The translations under genes were made by a program, and so were the position numbers. DNA of 64,000 bases from Paenirhizobium selenitireducens ATCC BAA-1503 (GTDB taxonomy: Bacteria; Pseudomonadota; Alphaproteobacteria; Rhizobiales; Rhizobiaceae): contig NZ_JAEG01000001.1 in NCBI RefSeq assembly GCF_000518785.1, positions 620,001-684,000 on the forward strand, in the 5' to 3' direction. Position 1 is the stretch's first letter. The number at the start of each line of letters is the position of its first letter. Shown here one piece after another: positions 43,858 to 54,354 of this stretch. The notes under the pieces were generated by a model. It was not told the DNA's origin and searched no databases. It saw nothing but the letters and a program-made list of their open reading frames with translations.

Positions 43858-45189
43858 TCAAAAACTTTCCTTCAGCCATTGGCCCATGCGGGCTATCCGG
43901 CTGTTTCCGTTGCCGAAGGGGGAGAACAGACCGCCCTGCCCGGCATGGGTTTCCTGATCGGCGACCTGCGGATAAATCATCAATCCGACTGCGGTCGAAA
44001 AAGCGGGCCCCTTGGCCGCGGCCGGCAGGCCAGCGACACCCATGGGGCGCCCGATTCGCACGTTGCGGGCCAGAATGCGGCGAGCCGCCTCCGGCATGCC
44101 GGTCAGCTGGCTGGCGCCGCCCGTGAGGACGACTCGCTTGCCGACCACGGGCGAGAAGCCCGACTTCTGAATCCGATCGCGCAACAGTTCAAGAGTCTCT
44201 TCGATGCGAGCGCGAATAATGCGCGTCAGCAATGCCTTGGGCACCTGCAGCGGCTGGTCACGGTCGTCCTCGCCGATCGGCGGAACGGAAACCACGTCGC
44301 GTTCGTCGGCGCCGTTGGCCAGAGCCGAACCATGGACCACCTTCAGGCGCTCGGCGTCTTCGATGCGGGTCGACAGGCCGCGCGCCAGGTCGGTGGTCAC
44401 ATGGTGACCGCCGATGCTGATGGCGTCGGTGTGAATGAGCTTGCCTTCGGCAAAGACCGAGATCGTCGTCATGCCGCCGCCCATGTCGATCGCCGCACAG
44501 CCGAGTTCGACCTCGTCGTCAACCAGGGCAGCAAGGCCGCTGGCGTAAGGGGTGGCGACCACGCCCTCGACGGTCAGGTGCGCACGGTTGATGCAGAGTT
44601 CGAGATTGCGCAGCGCTGCCCGCTCGGCGGTCACCACATGCATGTCGACACCGAGGACGTCGCCGTACATGCCGAGCGGATCGCGGATGCCGCGCTCGCC
44701 GTCGAGCGAGAAGCCCGTCGGCAACGAGTGCAGCACGGCCCGGTCATTGCCCTGGGACTGCTGGCCGGCGGCGACGAGAACCTTCTTCAGGTCGCCCGAT
44801 TCGACTTCCTGGCCACCGAGATCGATGGTCGCGGTGTAGACGTCGGAACCGATACGGCCGGCGGACACGTTGACGATCAGGCTCTCGACGGTCAGACCCG
44901 CCATGCGCTCGGCCGCATCGACAGCTAGGCGGACGACGCTCTCGACCGCATCAAGATCGGAAATCACGCCGCACTTCACGCCGCGCGAACGCTGGTGGCC
45001 GATGCCGATGATCTCGACATTGTGGGTACGGCCCGGCAGAACCGAGCTTTCCTTGCGGGGCGTCAGCCGGCCGATCATGCACACGACCTTGGTCGAGCCG
45101 ATATCGAGCACCGAGACCACGTGCGCCCGCTTCGACGAAAGCGGCTTCATGCGGGGCAGACCGAAATGGGAGCTTCCGAACAAACTCAT
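43858..45189 (-). CDS. ftsA: Cell division protein FtsA
   Basis: A 443-residue actin-like ATPase that ties FtsZ to the membrane. Phosphate loops VLDIGSTKVVCMIG and AAIDMGGGMTTIS, the inserted 1C domain and a C-terminal amphipathic helix (MGQWLKESF) are visible. Its start overlaps the ftsQ stop by four bases (45186-45189), coupling translation. About 97 bases separate it from ftsZ. Confidence 0.97.
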   Translation of the reverse strand: MSLFGSSHFGLPRMKPLSSKRAHVVSVLDIGSTKVVCMIGRLTPRKESSVLPGRTHNVEIIGIGHQRSRGVKCGVISDLDAVESVVRLAVDAAERMAGLTVESLIVNVSAGRIGSDVYTATIDLGGQEVESGDLKKVLVAAGQQSQGNDRAVLHSLPTGFSLDGERGIRDPLGMYGDVLGVDMHVVTAERAALRNLELCINRAHLTVEGVVATPYASGLAALVDDEVELGCAAIDMGGGMTTISVFAEGKLIHTDAISIGGHHVTTDLARGLSTRIEDAERLKVVHGSALANGADERDVVSVPPIGEDDRDQPLQVPKALLTRIIRARIEETLELLRDRIQKSGFSPVVGKRVVLTGGASQLTGMPEAARRILARNVRIGRPMGVAGLPAAAKGPAFSTAVGLMIYPQVADQETHAGQGGLFSPFGNGNSRIARMGQWLKESF

Positions 45190-46118
45190 ATGCTCAGCCC
45201 CGCCTTCTTCAGCATCTTGCGCCGCTCTTCGACGGCAACCAGACGGCGCTCCTGCGCACCCGGCGTCAGCTGGATGGTGGTGCGATCGGGAAGGCGAAGG
45301 TCGACCGCAGCGATGTCGCGCTCCAGCAGACGCTGTTCGGCGTCCAGGCGCGACAGCTTGGCCAGCGCCACGCCGATATCGTCTTCCGGCAGCTTCACGA
45401 CAACGCCGTTGTCGAGATGGATGTCCCAGCGGCGACCGGCGACGCGCACGAAGGCTTTCACCCGCGAGGCGATCTCCGGGAACTTGGAAAACTCGCCTTC
45501 GACGGCGGCAGCGGCCGTCTCGGCGTCGCGTCCGACGAACAGCGGCAGGGAGGCAAACTTGTTGTCGCGCAGCGGAGCAATTACGCTGCCGGACTTCTCG
45601 ATCAGCGAAAGCTCGGTGCCGTGCTGCCAGATGCCGTAGGCCTGACGCTCGCGCAGGACGACTTCGACGGCGCGCGGATAGATCTTGCGAACCTCGGCCG
45701 ATTCGACCCAGGGCAGATCGGAAAGCGCCGCACGGGCCGAGGCGATGTCGAGACCGAGCAGACTGGTCGAGCCGTCGAGACCAAGCAGCTGAAGGATGTC
45801 GATTTCGGATGTGTGCTCATTGCCGGAGACGCGCACGTCCTCGACGGCGAAACCGGCGCCGGTGGTGACAGCTTGAACGACTGCCGGACCATGACCGCCG
45901 ACGACGATGCCGTAGAGCGCAACGGCGGAATAGAACCCAACCAGGGAAACCTTGCCGGCATGAGCTGGAATGGCGATGCGGCCGGAGCAGAGGCTCACGA
46001 CGAAGCGCACGACGCGGCGCATCGGCCGAGGCAGGACACGCCCCTCGCCGGCAGAAACGGAGGCCACGCCGTAGCGCCCACCCATATCCGCAGATCTATC
46101 GCCGTTCACCGCAAACAA
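45186..46118 (-). CDS. ftsQ: Cell division protein FtsQ
   Basis: A 310-residue bitopic division protein that recruits the FtsL/FtsB module. A basic cytoplasmic N-terminus precedes one membrane helix ([15 protein letters not shown], near residues 60-75), then a POTRA domain ([20 protein letters not shown]) and the FtsQ/DivIB beta domain. I choose TTG 46118, giving MFAVNGD, because GGAGGA lies six bases upstream. A GTG at 46139 is possible but has no such site. The gene overlaps the end of ddl. Confidence 0.93.
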   Translation of the reverse strand: MFAVNGDRSADMGGRYGVASVSAGEGRVLPRPMRRVVRFVVSLCSGRIAIPAHAGKVSLVGFYSAVALYGIVVGGHGPAVVQAVTTGAGFAVEDVRVSGNEHTSEIDILQLLGLDGSTSLLGLDIASARAALSDLPWVESAEVRKIYPRAVEVVLRERQAYGIWQHGTELSLIEKSGSVIAPLRDNKFASLPLFVGRDAETAAAAVEGEFSKFPEIASRVKAFVRVAGRRWDIHLDNGVVVKLPEDDIGVALAKLSRLDAEQRLLERDIAAVDLRLPDRTTIQLTPGAQERRLVAVEERRKMLKKAGLSI

Positions 46119-47032
46119 GACGCGTCCTCCACCATCCACCGAAGAAACTCACCAAAACCAAGACCGGCATGTGCCGCCATTTCCGGCACCAGCGAGGTCG
46201 GGGTCATGCCGGGCTGGGTATTAATCTCCAGCCAGATCAGCTCGCCATCCTCGGAGAAACGATCGTCGTAACGGAAGTCCGAGCGACTCACTCCGCGACA
46301 CCCGACCGCCTGGTGTGCCATGAGGGCCAATGATTGTATTTTTTGGTAAATTTTCGGTGAAATTTCCGCAGGAAGTACGTGACGGGACCCGCCCGCAACA
46401 TATTTGGAATCATAGTCATAGAAGCCATGCCCCTGCGGCACGATCTCGATGACGCCAAGCGCCTTGTCGCCCATGACGCCGCAGGTGAGCTCGCGGCCGG
46501 CGACGTAATGCTCGACCATGACGCGGTCGCCATAGCGCCACTCGCTGGAACCCAGCGACTGCGGCGGATGCGACGCATCTTCGCGGACAATGACGACGCC
46601 GAAGCTCGACCCTTCACGGACCGGCTTGACGACATAAGGGGGCGCGATCGGATGTTCGTTGCCGATATCGAAGCGCGACATCACTTTTGCCTCGGCGACC
46701 GGGACACCGGCATGAGCGGCGACGATCTTCGCCTGCCCCTTGTCCATGGCGAGCGCTGAAGCGAGCACGCCGGAATGCGTGTAGGGGATCTGGAGATATT
46801 CGAGCACGCCCTGGATCGTGCCGTCCTCGCCGAAGGGGCCATGCAACGCATTGAAGGCCACGTCCGGACGAAGGTTAGCGAGCACCTGGCCGATATTGCG
46901 GTCGACGTCGATGCGCGTGACGCGATAGCCTTCGGCTTCCAGGGCAGCAGCACAGGCATTCCCCGAGGACAGCGACACCGGCCGCTCGGAAGAAAGACCA
47001 CCCATCAGGACGGCTACATGCTTGCCACTCAT
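46106..47032 (-). CDS. ddl: D-alanine--D-alanine ligase
   Basis: A 308-residue ATP-grasp enzyme that makes the D-Ala-D-Ala dipeptide used by MurF. Motifs are [22 protein letters not shown], the ATP-grasp loop [12 protein letters not shown] and the metal site [14 protein letters not shown] 47032 is taken. Its stop lies inside the ftsQ frame, so the two genes overlap by about 13 bases. The 230-base region upstream probably holds a promoter, since the preceding gene is an unrelated GGDEF protein. Confidence 0.96.
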   Translation of the reverse strand: MSGKHVAVLMGGLSSERPVSLSSGNACAAALEAEGYRVTRIDVDRNIGQVLANLRPDVAFNALHGPFGEDGTIQGVLEYLQIPYTHSGVLASALAMDKGQAKIVAAHAGVPVAEAKVMSRFDIGNEHPIAPPYVVKPVREGSSFGVVIVREDASHPPQSLGSSEWRYGDRVMVEHYVAGRELTCGVMGDKALGVIEIVPQGHGFYDYDSKYVAGGSRHVLPAEISPKIYQKIQSLALMAHQAVGCRGVSRSDFRYDDRFSEDGELIWLEINTQPGMTPTSLVPEMAAHAGLGFGEFLRWMVEDASCLR

Positions 47033-47131
47033 CAACGCCCCCGCAAATCGCAGACCAACTGTCGGACATCGGGCGGCGATGAAGTCATCGCTAAAGGCCC
47101 TGTCCTTTGCTTAAGTTAGACAACAGTAAGG

Positions 47132-47147
47132 TTAATGAAGTGTTTAC
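47132..47147 (-). promoter_or_regulatory. Possible CtrA-type site upstream of ddl-ftsQAZ
   Basis: TTAA-N7-TTTAC lies about 100 bases upstream of ddl, with a GTTAACC six bases beyond. The alphaproteobacterial cell-cycle regulator CtrA binds TTAA-N7-TTAA(C), so this is a one-mismatch candidate. Short AT-rich motifs arise by chance, so the call is weak. Confidence 0.35.
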
Positions 47148-47262
47148 TTTCGTTAACCGGCCGTCGCAGAGGGCCGATTTATTTGCTCGCGGCGCGCACG
47201 ACAAAGCCCACCCAAGCTATTGGAATATCGCATTGATCTGGAACTTCTTGGTCGACCGGAGC

Positions 47263-48117
47263 TCAGCCGGCGCGACGCCCGGAATGCGCTACCGGGATGG
47301 GCGCCGACATGACGATCGTACCCGTCGACAGCGAGTCGATGTCTCGATGGTGCACGATTCGATTGCGCCCGCTCGCCTTGGCGACATAGAGGGCCCGGTC
47401 AGCCTCGGAGAAGATCTCGTTGAAGCCGCGGGCTCCGGCCAGGTCGGCAATGCCGCCGGATATGGTGATGCGCACGCTCCTTTCGCCGGCCGCGACCTCG
47501 AGTGCGGCGACCCGCTGGCGCGCCAGGTCGGCCCGCTCGGCAATGGTCCCGGCATCGTCCCTCGACCAGAGCACGGCGAATTCCTCGCCACCAATCCGGG
47601 CGCAGATCTCGCCGTCGGCGAAGGTATCGCGGATGACCTCGGCCACCGCGGCGATCACGTCATCGCCGGCCGAATGGCCGAAGGTATCGTTGACCGCTTT
47701 GAAGCGGTCGATGTCGAAGAGCACGAGCGAGGCGTCGCCATGGCTGTCGTCGAAGGCCTTGTGGAAGGCCCGACGGTTGAGCAGCCCGGACAGCATGTCG
47801 ATCCGGCTGATTCGCTCAAGTTCCGAGCGCGAGACGCCGAGATCGTAGATGGCGAAGCCCACCACGGAATAGGCGATCACCGCGACGATGAAGGAGACCG
47901 GCGGCGTCAACACGGTGGCGATGACCAGGGCGGGAAAGAGATCGTAAGGCAGAAGACCGAAGGCGACGAGGGCAAAATGGGCGCAGATGTTGAGGCCATA
48001 GGCCAGCATGGCGATCTTCGACGCCATCCACACCGCACGCCAGACCACTGCGCGGCGGCTGGAAAATTCGCCAAGCGTCAGTTGCCGCACGATCCAGTTT
48101 CTGGTCGCATTCCCCAT
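47263..48117 (-). CDS. Membrane-anchored diguanylate cyclase (GGDEF)
   Basis: A 284-residue protein with N-terminal hydrophobic helices (KIAMLAYGLNICAHFALVAF, about 34-53; ALVIATVLTPPVSFIVAVIA, about 63-82) and a GGDEF domain whose active-site loop is GGEEF (176-180), a form known to be active. It would make cyclic di-GMP from two GTP. The inhibitory RxxD site five residues before GGEEF is absent. ATG 48117 follows GGAGAG. It sits between murB and ddl with 152- and 230-base gaps, so it is probably its own unit inside the cell-wall cluster. Confidence 0.92.
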   Translation of the reverse strand: MGNATRNWIVRQLTLGEFSSRRAVVWRAVWMASKIAMLAYGLNICAHFALVAFGLLPYDLFPALVIATVLTPPVSFIVAVIAYSVVGFAIYDLGVSRSELERISRIDMLSGLLNRRAFHKAFDDSHGDASLVLFDIDRFKAVNDTFGHSAGDDVIAAVAEVIRDTFADGEICARIGGEEFAVLWSRDDAGTIAERADLARQRVAALEVAAGERSVRITISGGIADLAGARGFNEIFSEADRALYVAKASGRNRIVHHRDIDSLSTGTIVMSAPIPVAHSGRRAG

Positions 48118-48269
48118 GAACCACTCTCCTAATACGCCCGGAGAATAGGGGCGCCCGCTTAACAATTCGTCGAGCGGGCACGCGAGGGGTGAAATTATCT
48201 GGAATCAATTTTCCGCGTTGGGCGGGATAAGGGGAGAAATCGGGAGCAGGCAATTCCCGCTCCCGCCCA

Positions 48270-49244
48270 CTATTCAGTCGTCGCGCCGTGGAACGGCTTG
48301 ACCTCGCGGCCCGGCATGAAGATGCCGATCCGCTTGATTTCCCATTCGAGCTTGACGCCGGAATGTTCGAAGACGTGCTGGCGCACGGTCTCGCCGAGAT
48401 ATTCCAGGTCGTAGGCCGTGGCATGGCCGACATTGATCATGAAATTGCAGTGCAGCGACGACATCTGCGCGCCGCCGATCATCAGGCCGCGGCAGCCGGC
48501 CTGGTCGATCAGTTCCCAGGCCGAATGGCCCTCCGGGTTCTTGAAGGTCGAGCCGCCCGTCTTTTCCTTGACCGGCTGCACCGTCTCGCGGTGATGGCGA
48601 ACCGCGTCCATGTCGGCGCGGATCTTGGCCTTTTCTTCCGGATAGCCCTCGAACAGCACGCTGGTGAAGATCAGTCCTTCCGGCGCGTTGGAGTGACGAT
48701 AGCTGTAACCCATGTCGGCCTTCGACAGGACATGGACATTGCCCTTGCGATCGACCGCCTCGACTTCGATCAACCGCTCGGCCGTCTCTCCGCCGTTGGC
48801 GCCGGCATTCATCAGCACGGCGCCGCCGATCGAGCCCGGAATGCCGTAGTAGAAGTGGAAGCCACCGATATTGTGGTCCATCGCCATGGCGGCAATGTGC
48901 TTGTCGGGGCAGATCGCGCCGGCCCGGATGCGGTTTTCGCCGGCGAGCTCGACCTGGCCGAAACCCTTGGCGGACAAACGGATGACCACGCCCGGAATGC
49001 CGCCGTCGCGCACCAGAAGGTTGGAGCCGACGCCGACGACGGTCAGCGGAACGTCTTCAGGCAGAAGCTTGAGAAAGGCGATGAGGTCTTCCCGGTCGTG
49101 CGGCTGGAACATCAGCTCGGCAAGACCGCCGGCCTGGAACCACGTCACGCGATCCATCGGCGCATCCGGCGTCAGCCGACCGCGCAATTGTTCAACACCG
49201 GGCCCGAGCGAGGCCAGCAGCTTTTCCCCATCCACCTGTTTCAT
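48270..49244 (-). CDS. murB: UDP-N-acetylenolpyruvoylglucosamine reductase
   Basis: A 324-residue FAD enzyme that reduces UDP-GlcNAc-enolpyruvate to UDP-MurNAc. Flavin-binding segments [13 protein letters not shown] and [20 protein letters not shown], the catalytic serine in [10 protein letters not shown] and the C-terminal Glu region are present; type I layout. It starts immediately before the murC stop codon ends, with no gap. Confidence 0.96.
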   Translation of the reverse strand: MKQVDGEKLLASLGPGVEQLRGRLTPDAPMDRVTWFQAGGLAELMFQPHDREDLIAFLKLLPEDVPLTVVGVGSNLLVRDGGIPGVVIRLSAKGFGQVELAGENRIRAGAICPDKHIAAMAMDHNIGGFHFYYGIPGSIGGAVLMNAGANGGETAERLIEVEAVDRKGNVHVLSKADMGYSYRHSNAPEGLIFTSVLFEGYPEEKAKIRADMDAVRHHRETVQPVKEKTGGSTFKNPEGHSAWELIDQAGCRGLMIGGAQMSSLHCNFMINVGHATAYDLEYLGETVRQHVFEHSGVKLEWEIKRIGIFMPGREVKPFHGATTE

Positions 49245-50657
49245 TCAAGACTTTCCCGAAAACGCTTCCAGTTCGCGCGGCAGCGCTGCCGCCCACTGGG
49301 TGATGTTACCTGCTCCCAACAGAATCACGAAATCACCCGGTTGTGCAATGCCCCCGACGATCGGCGCCAGCTGATCGGGCGATGCGAGATAGCGGGCGTC
49401 GCGATGGCCGCCGGCGCGGATGCGCTCGACCAGGGCCTCGGCATTGGCGCCTTCGATCGGATCCTCGCCCGCAGCATAGACCGGGGCGAGCAGCAGCGTG
49501 TCGGCATCGTTGAAGCAGTTGGCAAAATCCTCGAACAGGCTCGACAGGCGCGAATAGCGATGCGGCTGGTGCACGGCGATGATCCGGCCCTGGCAGGCCT
49601 CGCGGGCCGCCTTGAGCACGGCCTTGATCTCGACCGGATGATGGCCGTAATCGTCGAACACCTGCACGCCATTCCATGTGCCCGTCAACGTGAAGCGCCG
49701 CTTGACGCCGCCGAAGGACGAAAGCCCCTTGCGGATCGCCTCTTCCGGAATGTCGAGACGGTTGGCGACCGCAATCGCCGCGCAGGCATTGGCGATGTTG
49801 TGGCGACCGGGCATCGGCAGCCGCAGGTCCTTGAAATTGAACACCCGGCCGGTGCGACGGCGGCGGATCTCGACGTCGAAGATCGAATGCGTGCCCTCGA
49901 GCCGGATGTTGGAATAGCGCACGTCGGCCTGCGGGTTCTCGCCATAGGTGATGACCTTGCGATCCTCGATGCGGCCGACCAGCGCCTGGACTTCCGGATG
50001 ATCGAGGCACATCACGCCGAAGCCGTAGAACGGCACGTTCTCGACGAACTGACGGAAGGCGGCGCGCACGGCGTCGAAGGTTCCGTAATGGTCCAGATGC
50101 TCGGGGTCGATATTGGTGACGATCGCCACTTCGGCCGGAAGCTTCAGGAAGGTGCCGTCCGATTCGTCGGCCTCAACCACCATCCACTCACCCTCGCCCA
50201 TGCGGGCATTGGTGCCATAGGCATTGATGATGCCACCGTTGATGACGGTCGGGTCGAGCCCGCCGGCGTCGAGCAGGGCTGCAACCATCGAGGTCGTCGT
50301 GGTCTTGCCATGCGTGCCACCGATGGCGATGGCATTGCGGAAGCGCATCAGTTCGGCCAGCATTTCGGCCCGACGCACGATCGGCAGCAGCTTTTCCCGC
50401 GCCGCGACGAGTTCCGGATTGTCCCTCTTGATCGCCGTCGAGACGACCACGACCTCGGCCTCGCCGAGGTTCTCGGCCGTGTGGCCGACATGGACTTCGA
50501 TGCCCTTGGCGCGCAGCCGCTGGACGTTGGCACCGTCGGACTGATCCGATCCCTGGACGCGATGGCCCAGATTGTGCAGCACTTCGGCAATGCCGCTCAT
50601 CCCGATCCCACCGATGCCGATGAAATGGACGAGCCCGATGGAGGTCGGCATTTTCAT
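49245..50657 (-). CDS. murC: UDP-N-acetylmuramate--L-alanine ligase
   Basis: A 470-residue Mur ligase that adds L-Ala to UDP-MurNAc. N-terminal Rossmann motif [19 protein letters not shown] loop [31 protein letters not shown] and HQPHRYSR are all visible. It overlaps murG by four bases and abuts murB. Confidence 0.97.
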   Translation of the reverse strand: MKMPTSIGLVHFIGIGGIGMSGIAEVLHNLGHRVQGSDQSDGANVQRLRAKGIEVHVGHTAENLGEAEVVVVSTAIKRDNPELVAAREKLLPIVRRAEMLAELMRFRNAIAIGGTHGKTTTTSMVAALLDAGGLDPTVINGGIINAYGTNARMGEGEWMVVEADESDGTFLKLPAEVAIVTNIDPEHLDHYGTFDAVRAAFRQFVENVPFYGFGVMCLDHPEVQALVGRIEDRKVITYGENPQADVRYSNIRLEGTHSIFDVEIRRRRTGRVFNFKDLRLPMPGRHNIANACAAIAVANRLDIPEEAIRKGLSSFGGVKRRFTLTGTWNGVQVFDDYGHHPVEIKAVLKAAREACQGRIIAVHQPHRYSRLSSLFEDFANCFNDADTLLLAPVYAAGEDPIEGANAEALVERIRAGGHRDARYLASPDQLAPIVGGIAQPGDFVILLGAGNITQWAAALPRELEAFSGKS

Positions 50658-51775
50658 GAATTGGCTCCCTTCACGTGAGCGATATCCTTGCCAGCGGCAA
50701 TAGACTCAACGAGGTCGGCGAGCAAGCGTGTTGCGTCGGGCTTTCCTGCTGTTCTGGCGGCCTCGGCCATCCGTGTCAGCCTTTCCGGCTCCTGCATGGC
50801 GCTCGTGAGCAGCTGCGCCAGGCGCTCAGGCGAAAGCTCCGACTGGGCAATGACGCTCGCGCCGCCGGAGGCCGCAAGGGCCGCAGCATTGGCCGCCTGG
50901 TCGTGGTCGAGCGCATAGGGATAGGGCACGAGGATCGACGGGCGCCCGACCACCGACAATTCCGAGACCGTCGAGGCGCCGGAGCGGCAGATCACCAGAT
51001 GGGCAGCTGCGATGCGGCCGGCCATGTCGGTGAAGAAGGGCGAAACCTCGGCCGGAACGCCGAGCTTTTCGTAACAGGACTTGACGCGTTCGGCATCCTC
51101 CGGCCGTGCCTGCTGGGTGACCGTCAGGCGGTTCCGCAGGGATGCGTCCAGCAGGCTGATGGCGTTCGGAAGCGCCGAGGAAAAGAACTGCGCGCCCTGG
51201 CTGCCGCCGAACACCACGAGACGGAACGGGCTGCCGGGCTGCGACGGGCTGTAGGGGATGGACGAAGCAGCGATCACGGCAGGACGCACCGGATTTCCGG
51301 TCACCACCGTCTTGTCGGCATAGGTCCCGCCCTCGGGAAGGAAGCCGCCGGCAATCGCCTTGACCCGCGTGGCGAGCGCCTTGTTGGCGCGCCCCATGAC
51401 CGCGTTCTGCTCGTGCAGCAGCGTCGGCACGCCGAGGCCGGCGGCGGCCAGCAGCGGCGGCACCGTCGGATAGCCGCCGAAGCCGATGACGGCCTTCGGC
51501 TTCAACTGGCGGATCAACCGCTTTGCCTGGCGAAACCCCTTCCACAGCGACAGCAGCGCGCGCGCCACCGCGATCGGGTTCTTCGAGCCGATGGTCGCGG
51601 AGGCGACGGTGTGGATCGCCTCAGCCGGGAAAGTGCCGGCATAACGTTCGGCGCGGCTGTCGGTCACCAGATGCACGGAATAGCCGCGCTCGGCGAGCAG
51701 ATGCCCCAGCGCCTCGGCCGGAAAGAGATGGCCGCCGGTACCACCGGCGGCGAGCAGGATGATGCCTTTTGTCAT
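50654..51775 (-). CDS. murG: UDP-N-acetylglucosamine--undecaprenyl-PP-MurNAc-pentapeptide transferase
   Basis: A 373-residue peripheral membrane glycosyltransferase that turns lipid I into lipid II. The GT-B loops [15 protein letters not shown] and [11 protein letters not shown], the HEQNAV motif and the UDP-GlcNAc site [11 protein letters not shown] are visible. ATGA overlap with murC at 50654-50657; six bases downstream of ftsW. Confidence 0.97.
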   Translation of the reverse strand: MTKGIILLAAGGTGGHLFPAEALGHLLAERGYSVHLVTDSRAERYAGTFPAEAIHTVASATIGSKNPIAVARALLSLWKGFRQAKRLIRQLKPKAVIGFGGYPTVPPLLAAAGLGVPTLLHEQNAVMGRANKALATRVKAIAGGFLPEGGTYADKTVVTGNPVRPAVIAASSIPYSPSQPGSPFRLVVFGGSQGAQFFSSALPNAISLLDASLRNRLTVTQQARPEDAERVKSCYEKLGVPAEVSPFFTDMAGRIAAAHLVICRSGASTVSELSVVGRPSILVPYPYALDHDQAANAAALAASGGASVIAQSELSPERLAQLLTSAMQEPERLTRMAEAARTAGKPDATRLLADLVESIAAGKDIAHVKGANS

Positions 51776-51781
51776 GATGGC

Positions 51782-52936
51782 TTACTCCGCCGGAACGCCG
51801 TGCGCGGCGCGAAAGAGACTGCGCTCCTGGGCGCGCTTTTCCGGCCGCCGACGCGTCAGCGCCAGGATGAAGCCGGCAGTCACGCAGATCGCGATCATCG
51901 ACGAGCCGCCATAGGAGATGAGCGGCAGCGTCATGCCCTTGGCCGGCAGCAGTTCGAGGTTCACGCCGATGTTGATCATCGACTGCGTGCCGATCAGAAG
52001 CACCAGGCCTGCGACGGCGAAACGGTTGAAGTCGTTGCGTTCCCTGAAGGCGTGGCTGAGGCCGCGCAGAACGAGGAAGCCGAAGATGGAAACCAGCACC
52101 ATGCAGAAGAAGATGCCGAACTCTTCCGCCGCGACCGAGAAGATGAAGTCGGTATGGCTGTCCGGGATGATGCGCTTGACGATGCCCTCGCCCGGCCCCT
52201 GGCCGAACCAGTCGCCGCGGATGATCGCCTGGCGGGCGGTATCCACCTGGAAGGTGTCGCCCTCGCCGGTGAGGAACCGGTCGATACGCCCGGCGACGTG
52301 CGGCAGGGTGAGATAGGCGCCGAAGACGCCGGCAACGCCGATACCGCCGAGCAGCGTGATCCACAGCCACGGCATGCCGGCCATGAAGAACATGCCGCCC
52401 CAGACGACCGAGGTCAGGATGGTCTGGCCAAGGTCGGGCTGGGCGACCAGAAGGGCGGCGACGATGCCGAACAGGATGATGGCGAAGAGGTTGCCGGGGA
52501 TTTCCGGCTGGCGCGCATGCTCGGCAAACAGCCAGGCGCAGATGACGACGAAGGCCGGCTTCATGAACTCTGAGGGCTGGATGGAGATGCCGGCAATGGT
52601 GATCCAGCGCCGGGCGCCCTTGACCTCGATGCCGAAGAACAGCGCCGCCACCATCATCAGCAGCGAGACCGCCAGGATGACCATGGCGGTGCGGCGCACC
52701 TGACGCGGCGACAGGAAGGACAGGCCGATCATCACGCCAAGCGCCGGGATCATGAAGGCGGCATGGCGCTTGACGAAGTGGAAGCTGTCGAGGTTGAGCC
52801 GCTCGGCGACCGCGGGCGACGCCGCAAACGAGAGCATGAAACCGATCCCCATCAGGAGGATGAAGGTGATCATGAACAGACGGTCGATCGTCCAGAACCA
52901 GTCGGCGACCGGACCTCTCTCAACGCGGCTTACCAT
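51782..52936 (-). CDS. ftsW: Septal peptidoglycan glycosyltransferase FtsW
   Basis: A 384-residue polytopic SEDS-family enzyme that polymerises lipid II at the septum with FtsI. About ten membrane helices are seen. Family blocks include GARRWITIAGISIQPSEFMKPA, the long periplasmic loop with GQGPGEGIVKRIIPDSHTDFIF and the C-terminal PLISYGGSSM. Tail is basic. Confidence 0.96.
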   Translation of the reverse strand: MVSRVERGPVADWFWTIDRLFMITFILLMGIGFMLSFAASPAVAERLNLDSFHFVKRHAAFMIPALGVMIGLSFLSPRQVRRTAMVILAVSLLMMVAALFFGIEVKGARRWITIAGISIQPSEFMKPAFVVICAWLFAEHARQPEIPGNLFAIILFGIVAALLVAQPDLGQTILTSVVWGGMFFMAGMPWLWITLLGGIGVAGVFGAYLTLPHVAGRIDRFLTGEGDTFQVDTARQAIIRGDWFGQGPGEGIVKRIIPDSHTDFIFSVAAEEFGIFFCMVLVSIFGFLVLRGLSHAFRERNDFNRFAVAGLVLLIGTQSMINIGVNLELLPAKGMTLPLISYGGSSMIAICVTAGFILALTRRRPEKRAQERSLFRAAHGVPAE

Positions 52937-52937
52937 C

Positions 52938-54347
52938 TCAGTTGCCTCCTGTTGGCACGTCGACCAGCATCGTCACTCCGTCGAGGGCCGCGACGTGGCC
53001 GACGAACGCATCACCTCTGACTTCGAAGTTCTTATATTGATCGAAGCTTGCGCAAGCCGGTGATAGCATCACCGCAACCGGATTATTTTCCGCCGCCGCA
53101 TCGGCAGCCGCATGGGCGACGGCCTGGGCGAGCGTGCCGGAGATTTCGTAAGGCACCGCATTGCCGAGCGTCGAGGCGAAGGCCGATGCCGCCTCGCCGA
53201 TCAGATAGGCCTTGGCGATGCGCGAAAACAGCGGCGAAAGGCTGGCGATCCCGCCTTCCTTCGGCAGGCCGCCGGCGATCCAGTAGATCCGTTCATAGCT
53301 CGACAGCGCCGGCGCCGCGGCCTCGGCATTGGTGGCCTTGCTGTCATTGACGAAGACGACATGGCCGCGCCGGCCGACCGGCTGCATGCGGTGTTTCAGG
53401 CCGGCGAAGGAGGAGAGCCCTGCCCTCACCTCGTCCGGCGACACGCCGACGGCGAGGCAGGCGGCAATCGCAGCTGCCGCGTTCTGCGCATTGTGTGCGC
53501 CGCGCAGCGTCTGGATGCCGTTGAGGTCGGCGAGTACCGCTGTCGCACCGCCATGCGCCTCGATGATCCGGTGCCCGTCGTTGTAGAGGCCATCGGCCAG
53601 CGGCTGGCGCTTGGAAATGCGCATGACCTTGCTGCCGGCCCGCTCGACGCGGTCGGCGATCAGTTCGCAGTAGCTGTCGTCCACGCCGACGACGGCCGTA
53701 CCGCTGCCGGCGACCAGGCGTTCCTTGACGTCGGCATAGTGCTGGATGGTGCCGTGACGGTCGAGATGGTCGGGCGTCACGTTGAGCAGGATGCCGGCGG
53801 TCGGATTGAGCGTCGGGGCGAGATCGATCTGGTAGGACGAGCACTCGACGACGAAGAAACGGCCGGCCTTGGGCGGATCGAGCGTCAGCACGGCCCGGCC
53901 GATATTGCCGCCGAGCTGCGTGTCGCGACCGCAAGACTGGAGAATATGGGCGATCAGCGCCGTCGTGGTCGATTTGCCGTTGGTGCCGGTAATCGCGATG
54001 AACGGGCAATCCGGCGCATGGACCCGGCGCTCGCGCACGAAGATCTCGACGTCGCCGATGACTTCGACGCCTTCCGCCCGGGCGAGTTCGACCGACCAAT
54101 GGGGCTTCGGATGGGTAAGCGGCACGCCGGGCGACAGCACCAGCGTGGAGACGGCCTTCCAGTCGATGCCGCGCAGGTCCTCGGTCGGGATGCCCTCGGC
54201 CTTGGCCTTGGCGACACTGTCGGGATTGTCGTCCCAGCAGGCCACGTCTGCACCGCCCGCCACCAGCGACTTCGCCGTGGCGAGACCCGAGCCGCCGAGG
54301 CCGAACAGCGCTACCCTCTTGCCCTTGAACGTGGTCGCCGGGATCAT
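52938..54347 (-). CDS. murD: UDP-N-acetylmuramoylalanine--D-glutamate ligase
   Basis: A 469-residue Mur ligase adding D-Glu. N-terminal [16 protein letters not shown] loop [32 protein letters not shown] and the C-terminal [20 protein letters not shown] are typical. One base before the ftsW start and seven bases after mraY. Confidence 0.97.
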   Translation of the reverse strand: MIPATTFKGKRVALFGLGGSGLATAKSLVAGGADVACWDDNPDSVAKAKAEGIPTEDLRGIDWKAVSTLVLSPGVPLTHPKPHWSVELARAEGVEVIGDVEIFVRERRVHAPDCPFIAITGTNGKSTTTALIAHILQSCGRDTQLGGNIGRAVLTLDPPKAGRFFVVECSSYQIDLAPTLNPTAGILLNVTPDHLDRHGTIQHYADVKERLVAGSGTAVVGVDDSYCELIADRVERAGSKVMRISKRQPLADGLYNDGHRIIEAHGGATAVLADLNGIQTLRGAHNAQNAAAAIAACLAVGVSPDEVRAGLSSFAGLKHRMQPVGRRGHVVFVNDSKATNAEAAAPALSSYERIYWIAGGLPKEGGIASLSPLFSRIAKAYLIGEAASAFASTLGNAVPYEISGTLAQAVAHAAADAAAENNPVAVMLSPACASFDQYKNFEVRGDAFVGHVAALDGVTMLVDVPTGGN

Positions 54348-54354
54348 TGCACCC

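Noticed and set aside
48288-50678. 796-residue plus-strand frame opposite murB and murC
   Set aside because: Antisense shadow of two conserved genes.
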